Positions 47,201-60,500 of a stretch of 64,000 bases of DNA are shown here, piece after piece. The notes under the pieces were generated by a model. That model searched no databases and had not been told where the DNA came from. It worked only from the letters and a program-made list of their open reading frames with translations. Numbering within the stretch: position 1 is the first letter of the stretch; each line of letters begins with the position of its first letter. The translations under genes were made by a program, and so were the position numbers. Origin of the DNA: Tubiluchus corallicola (lineage: Eukaryota > Priapulida > Priapulimorpha > Priapulimorphida > Tubiluchidae); the NCBI GenBank assembly GCA_030141605.1, contig JAQGDQ010000215.1:310314-374313 (forward strand). Reading direction: 5' to 3'.

Positions 47201-49742
47201 GCTGAGAAACAAATTCCGTTGAATCGAACCCAAGACGGTAGTATTCAAAGCCATGGCTTGTAGCTTTAATGGTGACAGGTACAGTCAGCATTTTGAGTAA
47301 ATAATTGTGTTTTTCTGCTTTCAGGAGGAGAATCCTTTTTGTGCAATAACGTTTTATTGGGACATTCTTAGACGAAGTGTGAGTTTCTAACATACATTAA
47401 ATTAAGTTTGTTACCAACTTTTGTACATTAGCAGTTTCGTTCTTCTTAAATTGAGTAGAACAAAGTGTTTATCAAGTGGGACTTCTACTTGAAACAAAGT
47501 ACTAATAAGATTGGATGTTTTTAAATACCCTGCCAATGAGAATCAGGCTAAGAGTGACTTGTTGTCTGTGAGAATTAATTGCAGATCAAATATTGACCAG
47601 AACATAAGAGGCTCAAGTCTTAAGATTCTAAATCTTATTGAAGTGACTAGTATCTTTTCTTCACGTATACGTGCCTAAGAAAGCCACAAACCTGTATCCT
47701 ATGATAAAACCAGTTTTTCAAATTAATGATTGTGGCAGGACCAATACCTATCTGACTATCAATGGTGATTATCTATACTCTCGTAGAGAGAAACCGACAG
47801 AGGTATCCATCTACCCACCATCTTTCCGTGCACAAGAGAATTAGCTGGCAGTGGTATGGCAGGTATTCCTGCACAGAACCATTTCTCCTGGTAATCACTC
47901 ATTCTTGCACTAAACATGTCCAGCATGCTTAACTTTGGATATTATCTCTCTTTTCCGAATGCTTAACCATTTTCCTAGCAAATTGAGAAAGTGGGAAGCG
48001 AAGGTACGCGTTGCAAAATTTCTACACTTCACTCAGAAGTTCAGTTATTCTCGTGTTGTATTTAACTGTGTTTAAGTAAAAATTGGTCACTGGATCAATT
48101 ATGACCAAATTTAAAGTGGTTACAGTCAACCTCGGATATAAAGGACACTTCCGGACCAGAAAAAATCGTCCCTTATATCCGATGTCCCTTATAGCCGCAG
48201 TTGAGTCAGACTGAGGGTGTATCTAGACCTGTACTTTTCTGTACTTTTACCCATATTTTTATGGATTATTGTTACACATTCAGTGCAAACAGTATGCAGG
48301 AAGCTCCTTCCATGATGCGAGACGGATGTGACCATGGAAACCGTGCTGTTCGAAGGCCGAGTTTGCGAAAAATTGAGGTTAAAAATCAATCAATTTCACT
48401 TTGATCAGAGGGTCCCTTATACGCGAGGCAATTTACCTGGGTTTCTATTACACGGGACCTGAAGATATCGTCCCTTAAACCGAAAGTCCCTTATATCCGA
48501 GTATCTTATATACGAAAATTTTTATAAGGAAAAATGCTACGAAAAATCGGGACCGGTGTTGGTGGACCCTTATAGGCAAATGTCCTTTATAAGTGAGTAC
48601 CTTATACACAAGGTTGACTGTACATAGCTTTAATCCACAGGATTATATCTTAAAATGTGCAAATAATATACATTAATTGTTTAAATAATTAGTTTGCAGA
48701 TTTTTGTTGACTTTAATGTATGCCTGCAAACTTGCGAGCATATAGTATGTGCTGGATGGGTTACTTTGTTTATAAAGTTCACTCTACAAGACAAAAAAAG
48801 ATTGCTGAAGCATCTGGTAGAATAACTGTTTATATTGCACGGGAACTAGACGTGCCATGTTTCATTCAAAATAAGCGCACAGAAGCGTAAAGTGATCGCA
48901 ACTTTTACTTGATTTTACTAATTACATAAGGTGCTTATCACAATCTCACTGCTGAAACTTTCTAACATTTTTCCTGAATATTAAGATAAATTCAACTTCC
49001 CGAAAGACTTTGCTTCTGCTTTAAGCAGAGTTGGTTTCATGAATTCTGACGTTTGCTGCTTGTATTATTCAATTGCAAGGTATTCATTACAATTATACAG
49101 GTGCGCATTGAAGGAAAGGCTCAAAAGATGTCGGAGGCAAATGCACAAAAATTTTGGGGAACACCCACTCTTAGCCACATCGCTGCTTGTTGCAGTAAAC
49201 AGGACATTCTGCTGAAAAGTCGACAGGTGCAGTTTTGTCTTTTTCTTGCATTTATGTTTATGCAACTTGTGTGAGTAAACAAACCTTCATTTGTTTAATC
49301 GTTTTTATAGGCAATTGCAGTCACATTCGGGTTTCATTGAAATAAAATTGCTCCTTTATTAACTGTTCACTTATCATGCTTATTTTTTCAGAAATTAGAG
49401 GAAGAATACAAAGACCTAATGCGCAATTATCCTGAAGATGCTATTGCTCCCATTCCAGATAGTTGGTGGGTTTTCTATTATTTGTGGCTCAGTGTTGCAG
49501 TAAATTGAATTAAATTCTCATAATTTTGTTTTGAGTAAATCACTGAATGATTTCTGTTTACTCAACATTGTTACAGGCATGGATACTTAGTCATTCCTGA
49601 AATGTTTGAGTTCTGGCAAGGACAATCCAATCGTCTTCACGACAGAATTTGCTTTAAAAGAGCTTCTTGCATCGAAAAATTTGACTCAGAGGTCATGAGG
49701 GAAGGAGAAGATGGCTGGACTTATTGGAGAATGTTTCCATAA
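44201..49742 (+). CDS. PNPO: pyridoxamine-5'-phosphate oxidase (seven exons)
   Basis: Coding exons are 44201-44225, 44726-44882, 45602-45701, 47325-47378, 49101-49226, 49392-49465 and 49577-49742, giving 233 aa (human PNPO is 261). The FMN-dependent enzyme oxidises pyridoxine 5'-phosphate or pyridoxamine 5'-phosphate to pyridoxal 5'-phosphate, the last step of vitamin B6 salvage, in the cytosol as a homodimer. Seen: the substrate-side start [12 protein letters not shown] and [33 protein letters not shown]-binding [33 protein letters not shown]; and the C-terminal signature [13 protein letters not shown] (190-202) ending WTYWRMFP. Exon 1 is only 25 bp (MSAVANIG plus one base). It is accepted because it has an ATG, a donor (ggag|gtaaaa) and the right phase, but it is the least certain exon. 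Introns hold a SINE, a piggyBac-like MITE, a pogo-like MITE and a family A fragment. Confidence 0.96.
45181..45398 (+). mobile_element. tRNA-derived SINE in PNPO intron 2
   Basis: The head ggcatacgtcaatggtagag is A-box-like, and gcgtgggttcaactcctgac holds a B-box (GGTTCAACTCC). The tRNA-like part is about 70 bp, with a further 140-bp body ending ttaaaagaaattatcattatt. It differs in sequence from the SINE at 12110-12358. Confidence 0.78.
45962..46335. mobile_element. piggyBac-like MITE in PNPO intron 3
   Basis: Left end ttgaccctttcactatg; right end catagtgaaagggttaa. Inverted, these are TTAACCCTTTCACTATG with one mismatch (TTGA on the left). TTAA plus CCCTTT is the signature of piggyBac ends. 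Two copies of ggaaggcggyanaytgycgcc lie next to the left end as subterminal repeats. 374 bp, non-coding. Confidence 0.8.
48121..48622. mobile_element. pogo/Tigger-like MITE in PNPO intron 4
   Basis: Left end tacagtcaacctcggatata; right end inverted tacagtcaaccttgtgtata. TA-CAGTcAACC ends with ATATAAGGGACA-type subterminal words (cccttatatccga, several copies) are typical of pogo/Tigger TIRs with a TA target. About 500 bp. Confidence 0.8.
48868..49026. mobile_element. MITE family A fragment in PNPO intron 4
   Basis: Shares agtgatcgcaacttttac.., tttctaacatttttcctgaa and ctttgcttctgctttaa with the right half of 10767-11304. It ends about 75 bp before PNPO exon 5. Confidence 0.5.
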
Positions 49743-50349
49743 AAGTTTTAATTTGAAACTTAGAACATTTTAATTGCAACGTAAGAAAACGAATCTAAAG
49801 TTTGAAGCACTCTACACAGTTCACCTGAAATTATGCAATTGTTAAGGTGGGGAAAAGGAGAGCATGACACGATATATCAGGAAATTTTACAATGTAATTA
49901 TGTGGTGCATCGTGTGGTGCACTTTGATTATAGTTAAACTAATTTTAAATGAAGATGAGAGCACTCACTAATTATCTTTTATCGGGTTACTTGTTAAATT
50001 TTATCAAGAACTCCTTACATTGTCATCTCAAACTTTGCCTCTGTTCACCCATTCCATTTAGTAAAGGGTATTAGAAATGTATTCATGTTGAAAATTGAAA
50101 TGTTTGTTGTTGTTGTTTGTTTGTTATTAATGGTTGGTAAACAATGTGTTTACAGGTGCGATTGAGTAAGAAATTTCATTTTGTGGACTTTTTGATTCTT
50201 ATAGCAAAATCTGTTTCTTCACTACTTGGATCATTGTACTGCATCAGCAAAAGGCTTATTATCAAAAGTTTTTTCGACCTTTAGTTCCAATGGGTCATTA
50301 GCACGTGCAGTTGTGCATTTGCAAGCCCATGCTATATAATTGAACTAGC

Positions 50350-50908
50350 TTAAAGGAAGAGCGGATGATTGTTTAGACTCCATGTCATTTTAATTTACTG
50401 TCCAAAATATACATTTTCTTGCCTATAAAAGTTAGCAATTGTTTCTTATATTTGAATAATTAGCTTAGAAAGTTAATTGACGGCAATCGAACACAGCTAT
50501 TGCTTACGTCAGAAAAACTAACCACAGTTTGTGCAATGGCCGGCGTCTTCCCTTGCACTTCAAGCACATTTGCATAAGTGTTACAGTACTGTGTAGACGC
50601 ATGATGTCATGAAAAATGGGCTCTAAATCATATAACGTCTGAAACTAACATTGCAGTTCATGATCATGGTTATCACGGTGCTGCCTTCTATTTGTCGGCG
50701 CCGCGCACTCGACGAAAAGGCGCCGTTGCCAATCTTAGTAGATTCACAGAGCCGCGCGTAGCTTTGAAAGTATAACGAAATTTGAGTATCCGAAGTAATT
50801 ATTATTTAATCTAAGCTTTGATTTAAAATAAGCTATTGTAGTTTTCAATATTTTAGAGCATTCTTTATTCTGAACTCGTGTTTACACATTCGTCCGGTTT
50901 TCCTTTAA
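50350..50908. mobile_element. MITE family B, copy 1 (between PNPO and AROS)
   Basis: Begins ttaaaggaagagcgg and ends ccggttttcctttaa (short inverted repeats including TTAA). It is similar along its length, in the same orientation, to 54188-54733. About 559 bp, non-coding. Confidence 0.8.
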
Positions 50909-50959
50909 CTGTAAGTTAAACCATTACTGCAGCATGCTTTTTCAAATCCTTGTGCTAGC

Positions 50960-51173
50960 ATTACTTGTAATGTCAAACCTCTTTATACCACCTACTTTAG
51001 GGCTGCAAAAAAGTTCGCATTTTAACGCGTTTGGCATTATAACGAGGTTCGTTAATAAATATGTATGTTTATGCAAAATGCAAATATAGATATTTTGTTT
51101 TGCTAAAAATTTGGGCATTAAGCAAGGTTTGCATTGTAAATGGGGCTGTTATAACGAAGTTTGACTGTATTAC
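50960..51173. mobile_element. degenerate pogo/Tigger-like remnant
   Basis: Contains gcattataacgaggttcg and ends gttataacgaagtttgactgta, the inverted CAGTcAAACTTCGTTATAAC-type end. The left terminus is eroded. Confidence 0.45.
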
Positions 51174-51868
51174 CTGTAGTTTCGATCATCACGCAAAAAC
51201 AGGTTGTCTAACACTGCAGGTAAAATTAGTTGTGCATTCTGTGGTTCTATAGTTGAATCATTTTACTTATGAATGTTTGCCGCCTGTGTTTTTCAAAATG
51301 CAGATTTTCAACCAGCATTAGATAAGATTCCAAAAAGTTTTTCATCACGAGAGTAATTCTTGTTTTAGATTTGGATTGTGTTGTACAATTTCATTTTCGT
51401 AAGTTACATACTGTTGTTACATGTATGATTTTATAGTATATTGTAAACTCGTGGTTTATGAATGTTAATAAAATTTTAATCATGGCAGTTTACTAAAATC
51501 TTTTTGTACCACCAGCATATGACGTCGTCTTGCTAGAATTACACCTAAGCTGAAATAGTAATAATCAAGTGACCTTGTTGCTTTACAATTAAAAAGTCAT
51601 ACCTTACACAGTCACTATAAAATTAATCGTGAAGTCACAAAATTATACTAATGAACTAAAAAGAAAACAAGTAGTTCGTAGACTCTGCACATTCTTATTC
51701 GGGGGTGTTGTGTAAATGCTCTAAATAAGCTAACTGCGCTAGTGATTAGTGACTCAGTGAGTTTGCGGAAGTTACTTTTTCAGAGCATTATTGGATTCTT
51801 AGAGGATGAGGGCGAACTAGCTTTTTAGCGGTGCGTCAAGCGAGAGGTCGTGCAATATTCGCAGCAAG

Positions 51869-54800
51869 ATGTCAGCTTCTTTGGTTCGTAAAGGATTGGA
51901 CCTATTTAGTGATGACTTTGTTTCTACCAGTTCTGGTAATTCTAACTCTTATTGAAAAGCTATGTTATGATTACGTCCTTAAGTGTACACCAGTTGTTTT
52001 GTTATGTTTCATTTTCTGATTTTTTTTCTGGCAAATATATCTTGTCTAGCAATCCTAAAACTCTTGATTGATAAAATATGTTTAGCATTTATGACCAACG
52101 ACTTCAGGCAGTTTTTTCTTTTATAAAACGTGACTTGGATATCGTTGGCACGTATTGTGAGATTAGTATTTTGATATGTATCGTATCACATGATCTAGGT
52201 GCATCGCTACTACTAGCTTGGGTTTAACCCATCATTTAACCCATTGGCTTATTAAATTTAAATTACTTTTGACCAATAATTTTATTGAGCATAGCCTTGA
52301 AAAGCTTTGAATTTGTGGTTGTTCGAGGCATGCAAAAGCATGAAGATGACGTTACAGGTTGCTAAACATTGCTATTTTAAGCTTTTAAATATCAACGCAG
52401 CGAGTTGATATTTGCATGACTTTCTTATAGGTATGAAATTTTAGTAACAGTGACAGTTTTAGTAAGGTAGGCATGCTGGTTGTGTTGATTACTGCAATTT
52501 ACTTTTGCAAGCAGCAGTGCTATATTATTAAAGTAAGTTGCTTATGAAATCTAAACAGCCTCAAACTCAGTTAAGGCCATATTTCCATACACCCCATTAA
52601 CACTGCACACAACTACACCATGCTGCAGTGTGTGTAATACAAACATGACTGAAAAAAAAGAAATATGTTTGCAATTGGATAAGCCTACAATTGTATTTGG
52701 GGCATTGTAGATGAAAGTATTCTTTAAGCTATGTAAGGCAGATATGATCTGATATTTATGCTACTTTTTGTAATGGCACGACACTGCCAAATTTTTGTAT
52801 ATAACAAAAATGTTTTCTTTTGGTGTTGAATTTGTGGGTCTGCAGATTGTTCATCAAGTTTATAGTTTGCCCAGTCGATCAAGATTTGAAACACATGGCA
52901 TTCAACAGCTAGTCAAGTCTAAAAAATCTGTATTCGAAGAAGTTGATGGGAACTGCGTGTTTAGGAACTGTTCAGTGAAAGTTGCATGAAGTAATGTCAA
53001 GTGCTCATTTGTAATAAACTGGCAAATCATAAATTTAATTTTCTTTCAGAGCATCCCAGTACAAAGGGAAAGAAAAAATTAAAAAGCAAGAAGAAACAAA
53101 TTTCTCAACAAGAGAGGAAAATGAAGTTTGCACTGGGTATGTGTGAATAGTGTAGTTCTACAGTTTGAGAAGTATAGAAACCTACCAATCTACATTTATA
53201 TAAGTACATTTTTTGATACTCACTAATTACAACAAGCTGTTATACTATTCAGTGTCTTTGTCTTTATTCAATAACTTTTGTAGTCAGTTACCGAGTAGCA
53301 TGCAAAGTATTCTTGTGATGTGACTTTTATTCGCAGAATTACCTTATTGTCTCTATTTTTGTTGATATAATTTACTGACTTTAATTCCATACATTTTGTA
53401 ACCTATTGAGAGAGACAAATAAAAAATTTGAAGTTGAATTTGAATACCCTTCTCTGCAACAGGCTTATGCTGCAGGTTGACATTTTTTCTTTTACAGATG
53501 AATATTTGAAGCATAGGTCTCCAGATTACACGGAAGAAAATTTGAAATACATCAAGCGAATTTCAAAGAAAAAGATAAAGTCAGCGAAAATAAATAAGGT
53601 ACATTTTCACTTGATTGATTTTGTTTTCTGTGGCTTGATTCCAAAATTATGACTAACAAACAATCGCAGAACAGTTGTTTATAAATCATTTTTCCTCTGG
53701 GTCTCTTATCTGCGGAATTCCCAGTCAGAAAATCATTTCACGGACAACTACAACCTCATTCACTTCAGGAAGTACGTTAACAGATACTTGGGGGTTCTTA
53801 AAGTTAGCAAATTAATTGTGTCAATTCTGTATTTCTGGACCTGTATTTGTATTTCTACTGTAGCAACTGACCCTGAGTGGCCACTGGCATTGTTTTGAGT
53901 GAGTTTTATAAAAAAATAACTGCAGCTCAGCAAAGCAAGTTAAAAAGCTTAAATATTTTTCACACTGGAAATGCAGCACTTATCATTTGTATTTGAGGCA
54001 GCTGCGTGTGAGTTCGTTTGATTATCTTTCAATTTACAACTGAAAATTAACAAATAATCAGTTTCTCCAAGTGTTTGCTAATCTCCGTTTTGAGTAAACT
54101 GAATTTTTCAATGCAAGTTCAAGTTGATAATTTAAAAAAAAGTCAGCACAGATCATAAACTTCAAATTTATATGGATCAAATTATTCTTAAAGGATTGAT
54201 TAGACTCACTCTCATTTTAATTTACTGTCTAAAATATACATTTTCTTGTCTATAAAAGTTAGAAGTTGTTTCTTATATTTGAGTAATTAGGTTGGAAAGT
54301 TAATTAACGGCAACCAAACACAGCTATCACTTACATCACAAACTAAACACAGTTTGTGCAACGGTAGGCATCTTCCCGGTGCGTCAAGCACATTTGCGTA
54401 AGCAAAGATTGCTATAAGACCCTGATGTAATGTCACAAAAATGAATTCTACATCACACTGACATCACAGACGAACACTTGCAATTCACGTTCGTGCTTAT
54501 CATGGTACCGCTCCTATTTGTATGCCACACAAATGTGGCAAAAAGCTGCCATTATCAGTCTTAGTGGATTCTCTGAGCCGAGCGTAACTTTGAAAGTTAA
54601 ACAAATTTAACTGCCCGAGATAATAATTATTTAATCCAAGCTTTGATTTGAAATAGGTGTTGTAGTTTCCAATATTTTAGAGCATACTTTATTTTTGAAC
54701 TAATGTTTACACATTCGTCCGGTTTTCCTTTAAGTGTGATAGTTTATCAGCACAAAAACTCTTAATAGTTTCTTGAAGAGTATGTTACTTGTGGTGCATA

Positions 54801-55502
54801 CACGTGGATTCACTTTTGCCGGTTCCAGATCAAATCCAGATCTGTATGTGCCAAGTGGGTAATTTCAGACTTTGATGTTCTGTAATTTTTAACACTTGAT
54901 CCTCACTTGATTTAAGCCAAAAAAAACGCCAAAGTTTGCTTTCGGAAGTAGATAAGTCTAAATTTTTAACAGACATTTTTGCAGCAATAGTGGTATCCTT
55001 TGCGCTGTTTGCTTGAAGGAACCACAACGTGAAGATTACTGGTATCGTTTGCACTGGAAGCTTGGCGCCATAAAAACTACGCTATACTTTTGTAAATTTC
55101 TGAAGATTTTAATAGAAATCTTTCAAATGCTTTAAAAAATTAGGACTATTCAGGTAATCAAACTGTTGTTCTTTTTCTTAGCCACTCTAATTTTTCTTAC
55201 AATCGGTGCGCAATTGGTAGTTTTACACATAGAAAAAATATGAATACATACAGTGCAAAATTCAAGAAAATTTTTTGTCTGATTGTATTCGGATCCGGTA
55301 TATCCCTAAAAAATACTCTTGATTGTAGGCTCTGTTTATAAAACGTCTTTCCTGTTTGCTTTTTCAGATAATGGAACATCACAATAAAAACAATTTAAAG
55401 CTGGACGACCAAAGGTCAGAGGAGAAAAAGCAACAGCAACAAACAACAGTGTTCGCTGAAGAAGATTTTCAAAAATTTTCTGTGGAGTACATGACGAGCT
55501 GA
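51869..55502 (+). CDS. RPS19BP1: RPS19-binding protein 1 / active regulator of SIRT1 homologue (four exons)
   Basis: Coding exons are 51869-51935, 53050-53136, 53498-53598 and 55368-55502, giving 129 aa (human 136). Junctions are all GT-AG and in phase. The start MSASLVRKGLDLF matches the conserved N terminus of AROS. A Lys-rich segment follows (STKGKKKLKSKKKQ), then the best-conserved block FALDEYLKHRSPDYTEENLK, and the C terminus TVFAEEDFQKFSVEYMTS, which mirrors the family ending (TVFTEEDFQKF..EY). Known role: a small basic nucleolar protein that binds RPS19, takes part in 40S subunit assembly and was described as a SIRT1 activator. The lysine-rich region probably acts as nuclear/nucleolar signal (inference). 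Intron 3 contains a family B MITE. Confidence 0.9.
54188..54733. mobile_element. MITE family B, copy 2, in AROS intron 3
   Basis: Begins ttaaaggattgattagac and ends ccggttttcctttaa. Shares long stretches with 50350-50908 (aatatacattttcttg.ctataaaagttag, cacagtttgtgcaa, tactttattttgaact-like). Confidence 0.8.
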
Positions 55503-56377
55503 TGTTTTGTAGATGAATCCATTCCTTTTTTACTGTACTTTTGTCTTTTTCAGTTTCAAATGGAGTCAAATCGTAATTGTAATACTAATTGTAATACCTA
55601 AATGATAACATTGATTTCCTAAAGATATGAATCATACAGTTTCAGCTGATTTATCAAGTTACCTTAGCAGAGTGTTTCACACAGAGTAGTTTATGCATGG
55701 ATGTTGTGTGCTCATTGCTCATTTTGCTTGGATGCTGCTGTGCATTATCATGTAATGATATGATATCATATCAAGTCTTTAGGGGGTAAGCATGTCACTA
55801 CAAACGCTGGCTAACACTTCATAATGCGTTAAAAACATGGAAATCGACTTCTGGCTTTTAGCAGATTTCTCACTAGTCTATACAGTTTGATTAAGTGTCA
55901 TGTCAATTAGGCTAAATTACAATTTGTTTTCATTTAACTGTGCATCATTATTACCCCACGTTACCCACCATTACCAATATTAAAGTGCATCGGCCCGATA
56001 TCCGATCTGTTCCGATATGGAAGTTCGTTTGCCGATTGCAGACTATTTATCAGATCAGCACTCCCCTGGGTGTCCACAAAACAGACGAGGTAATACAATA
56101 ATATTTGACCTTGTGTGTGTCTGTAATATATGCTTATAACATGTATGTGTTTATGTATGTATATGTGTGCGTACCCATAAACATGTGCTTATAGCATATG
56201 CGGATATGTTTACGTACCAAATAAATTTGTATATAAAAGTTATTTTGTTTAAAAAAACCTTTGTTGTGAAACATTTATTTGTTGTGAATGCATTAGAATG
56301 TAATTAAACTAGAAGAAGTAGACACAGGCTTATCTGTAAACGTGCAGTCCAAATGCGCTCGCAAGAGAGAGTTTTGC
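55503..56377. other. AROS 3' flank; possible hAT-like remnant near 55980-56090
   Basis: The words gtgcatcggcccgatatccg and gatctgttccgatatgg look like the subterminal part of a hAT-type element (CATCGGCCGATA), but no partner end was found. The rest is unassigned. Confidence 0.3.
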
Positions 56378-57166
56378 TGGTTACGTATGCAACACATTTG
56401 TTGAATCTGTGGTTTGGATGTGTTTACGTAGCTCACAGAGACACTGGTTACGTATGCAACACATTTGTTGAATCTGCGGTTTGGATGTGTTTACGTAGCT
56501 CACAGAGACACTGGTTACGTATGCAACACATCTGTTGAATCTGTAGTTTGGATGTGTTTACGTAGCTCACAGACACTGGTTACGTATGCAACACATTTGT
56601 TGAATCTGCGGTTTGGATGTGTTTACGTAGTTCACAGAGACACTGGTTACGTATGCAACACATTTGTTGAATCTGTAGTTTGGATGTGTTTACGTAGCTC
56701 ACAGACACTGGTTACGTATGCAACACATTTGTTGAATCTGTAGTTTGGATGTGTTTACGTAGCTCACAGACACTGGTTACGTATGCAACACATTTGTTGA
56801 ATCTGCGGTTTGGATGTGTTTACATAGCTCCCAGACACTGGTTATGTATGCAACACATCTGTTGAATCTGTAGTTTGGATGTGTTTACGTAGCTCACAGA
56901 CACTGGTTACGTATGCAACACATCTGTTGAATCTGTAGTTTGGATGTGTTTACGTAGCTCACAGACACTGGTTATGTATGCAACACATCTGTTGAATCTG
57001 TAGTTTGGATGTGTTTACGTAGCTCACAGACACTGGTTACGTGTGCAACACATTTGTTGAATCTGCGGTTTGGATGTGTTTACATAGCTCCCAGACACTG
57101 GTTACGTATGCAACACATTTGTTGAATCTGTAGTTTGGATGTGTTTACGCAGCTCCCAGACAATGT
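56378..57166. repeat. 65-bp minisatellite (65/67-bp units), about 12 copies
   Basis: The unit contains ctggttacgtatgcaacaca, tttgttgaatctgtagtttgg and atgtgtttacgtagctcacag. Early units carry an extra GA (cacagagaca), giving 67 bp. Variants gcggtt/tagttt and gctccc/gctcac occur in blocks. Confidence 0.95.
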
Positions 57167-57369
57167 GCACCAATCGTATGCAGGTTAATGCTTAATTAAT
57201 AGTAATTTTTGTACAGTTGAGTACTTTGCTAGCTGTAATCTTAACACTTGTATGACTTAACACTAGGTTTACTTGATGTAGATACTGTGCCATTTATACA
57301 CTTTGCCCATAGTAATTCTTACCAGAACACTTCACCAGTGCCTTTGTTTTTGTCTTTGCAGACATCAGC

Positions 57370-57540
57370 TCACAATGTTTATCGGAAAACTCTTTGCCAA
57401 TGTGCATTTCACCAGTGCACACTTTGCCGTTGTACATTTTGTAAGCGTACACTTTGCTAGTGTACATTTTGCCACAGAGCTCTTTGTCATTGTAGGTATT
57501 GCCAGTGAGAACTTTGTAAGTGAAGTGTAGTGAAACAGGC
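57370..57540. repeat. short degenerate tandem repeat (about 18-21 bp)
   Basis: The words cactttgcc, gtgtacattttgcc and agtgyrnactttg recur about eight times with drift. Confidence 0.6.
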
Positions 57541-60500
57541 ACTGTAATTACACTGCTTTTAATAACAAATAATTTACTCTGATGTGAAGGTGTAAATATT
57601 TCATTTTTAGTGATTTGCAGCGACTACAAACAGTAGAAGACAATTCATTGCAAAATTAAAGATATGGCCATGACTGAGAACTAGCATATATAGACTATAT
57701 TGAAATTAATTAATGATAACTGATGTTGTTAGAGTCTTTGTCAGTTATTAGACAGGATGAAATCCCCAAAGAAAATTATAACAACAATGTCATGAGCAAT
57801 GAATCTACAACATCATAATTGCAGGAGAAAACCGAACTACGGAGGTGGCGTGATTCAAGGACCGAAAAAGTCACAAAACTATTATAGCTCACGAAAGAGC
57901 AAGATACTAATGTATTGAAATTTTAAAAGCGACTATAGTAATAAACTAAATCAGTAAATAGGTGGCAGCACTGTGTTGGTATTTGAAAAATAAACAAAAA
58001 CCCTAAAGGGTTATGCACGCACTACATCTTAAATTACGATAGGAACCGTAGAAATTGTTCTCTTCTGATGTGCATGCACTAGATTCATTTACTACATTCA
58101 TAATTTGCAGAAATGCGTAGGAATAACTTATTATTTCGAGTATCGCTTCACAGATGGCAGCAGTAGGCTTATAAAGCTGTTAAAATGGGTTTCATAGAAA
58201 CAAGGCGAAGAGTTTTTTGTTTGACGGATTATAACAACAAAACGACCTTCCAGCACTGTACTTTTAACTGAAAAAAACGGATTAAAGTTATAACGGTGAA
58301 AATGAAATATTCCAAAATCTTGTGAGTTCAAACTAACTTACTGTGGCTGGTTTCAGACCACCTGTAGCTTCAGTAAAACTGAAATTGTGGTAGATGTTTC
58401 CGTGTAAGAGCATCACGAAATGTTGGAAATGCGCTGACATGTAACGTGGAACACCGACATTGGATTTACAGATGCCTCACAAGGACTTGCTCACAATGCT
58501 TCGGCGCCCTCTCATCGTTGCACTTTTGTATTAGACATAGACATAGACATTTTTATTTATCTCCTCATTTACACCATAGTATACAAATTCACTATTATTT
58601 TTATAGTTATTGATTAAAAAGGATAAATTAAACATAAAGGAAAGAGTTAGGGGGTTGTAGGAGAAAGGGTAGCGAAAGACCAATTGGTCATCGAGTCAGC
58701 TACCCTTCTCAGGTTAGTGTAAATTTTAAAAAATTTTGTAGTGCTGCTGTTAACATGAATTTATGGCGGAATACATTAAACATGAAAGCGAAATAACTAA
58801 ATAAACTATGCAACAAAGAAATAAAATGAAAAATATGGAATGATGATTAACAAAATGTAGAGCATTTAACTAATCGATTAAAACATAAAAACTAGAAACA
58901 AGTCAAACCAAAAAAACATAAATAATAAATCAGTGAATGAAACAAAATATGCATGATAAACTCAAACAAAATATAATGAAACAAAGATATGCAACCGTAT
59001 CAAATTATATTAAGCCTAATGATAAAATACTATGGAATGCAAGAGCTAGTGCAGAAAAGTGGGGCAAACAAAATATATACTGAAATTTGAGTATGGCTCA
59101 AAAAATATAATAAAACTTAATGATAACTGTGAAACAATGAGCAAAATAATCATAATAAAGTCGATATATATGATCATCATTAACATGATTAGTTGTTCCA
59201 GTTGGTATAGTTTTTTGTTAGATAAATTTAAGCGCAATGTTTTTTTATTTATATCCTATTCATTTGACTATGTGGAACAAGCAAAACTGTAATAATTGTG
59301 TAATGCGTGTAAACATGTCACTAGTATCGGTGGACAATTTATGCGTTGCTAGTATTTTCTGATATTATGTATTTATGATCATTAGATTGACGAATGCACG
59401 GCAATATGTTATTGCATTTATTGTAAAGTCATTGTATAAGTTACTAGTTGCAGGAATGCTGCCTTCAGTTTAAAATAAAAAAGCCTTGTTGTTTTTAGTC
59501 TTTCTCGGTGAAGCTCATTGTGTCAATTTGGTCAATTGATTATGCCATCTGTGTAAATGATTAGATTCTTAACCTTTAATAATTGATTAATTAATTATGC
59601 GTACTTTTGTTATTTTGTAACTAGCCAGTTGGCTTCTTAGTGGGTTTGTTGTACTTGCTTATTAATAATAGTTCATTTATTTTGCGTAACCTAGTTGGCT
59701 TGCAAGTTTGCTGTGTTTGTAAGGTTCAAAATATGGAAAATAGTTCTGTAATGTTTAATCTAAATTGACTCGAACATGTCTGTCCTGTACATGCTAACAT
59801 GCTCTGTAGCGTTTAGTAAAGTGCTTATCCTTCCCTTGTGTGTATGCTTAAAGAAGCATGCAATCCTTGTCCGCTTCCTTTATTCCGTCCCTTGTTCACA
59901 TAACGCTCCCGTTTTAAGTTGGTTGCTGGAAACTTTGTTTTGTGATGCTGATGCCTACTCCATTTAGTTACTGAATACTAGTGATAACCTATGTGCTTTC
60001 AGTGAAAGTACTAATGTTCTTGTTTATGAAAATATGTTGGTTCCCCTCCTACTGCTTCCCCTATTTTTCCATAGTACTGTTCCCACAAAATTCTGTGTAG
60101 AGTCTGATTACAATGCCTTAGTTATTCTAATAATAATTATGCAGTTGACAATTATATTAATATCATTGCATCGAGAATTGTTACAGCCATTCTTGTACCT
60201 TGAGCACAATAAACATTCTCAGAACACAAACGTTTTGTTTTTTTGCTGCAGTTTTAGTGTTTTATTATTAATATTAAATAAATAAATATTAACACTATTT
60301 TTAACTCTGTAACAAGAAAAATAAAGTTACAATAAACTTATAATACAAGTATGAGCCAATGAGCGAACAGCAATCCATACAGTTTAATCGCGAAAGGAAA
60401 TCAATTGCTCTAATAAGTATTGCAATATTTTATGCTAGTACATTTAATAAAGCATAAAGCATAATATTCGCCTTGCTTTGCCTTGAATGGAATGTTTGAA

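Noticed and set aside
22100-55502. A functional gene cluster linking the dehydrogenase, sulfotransferase and PNPO
   Set aside because: The genes are on different strands, have separate upstream regions and act in unrelated pathways. Adjacency alone is not evidence of a system.
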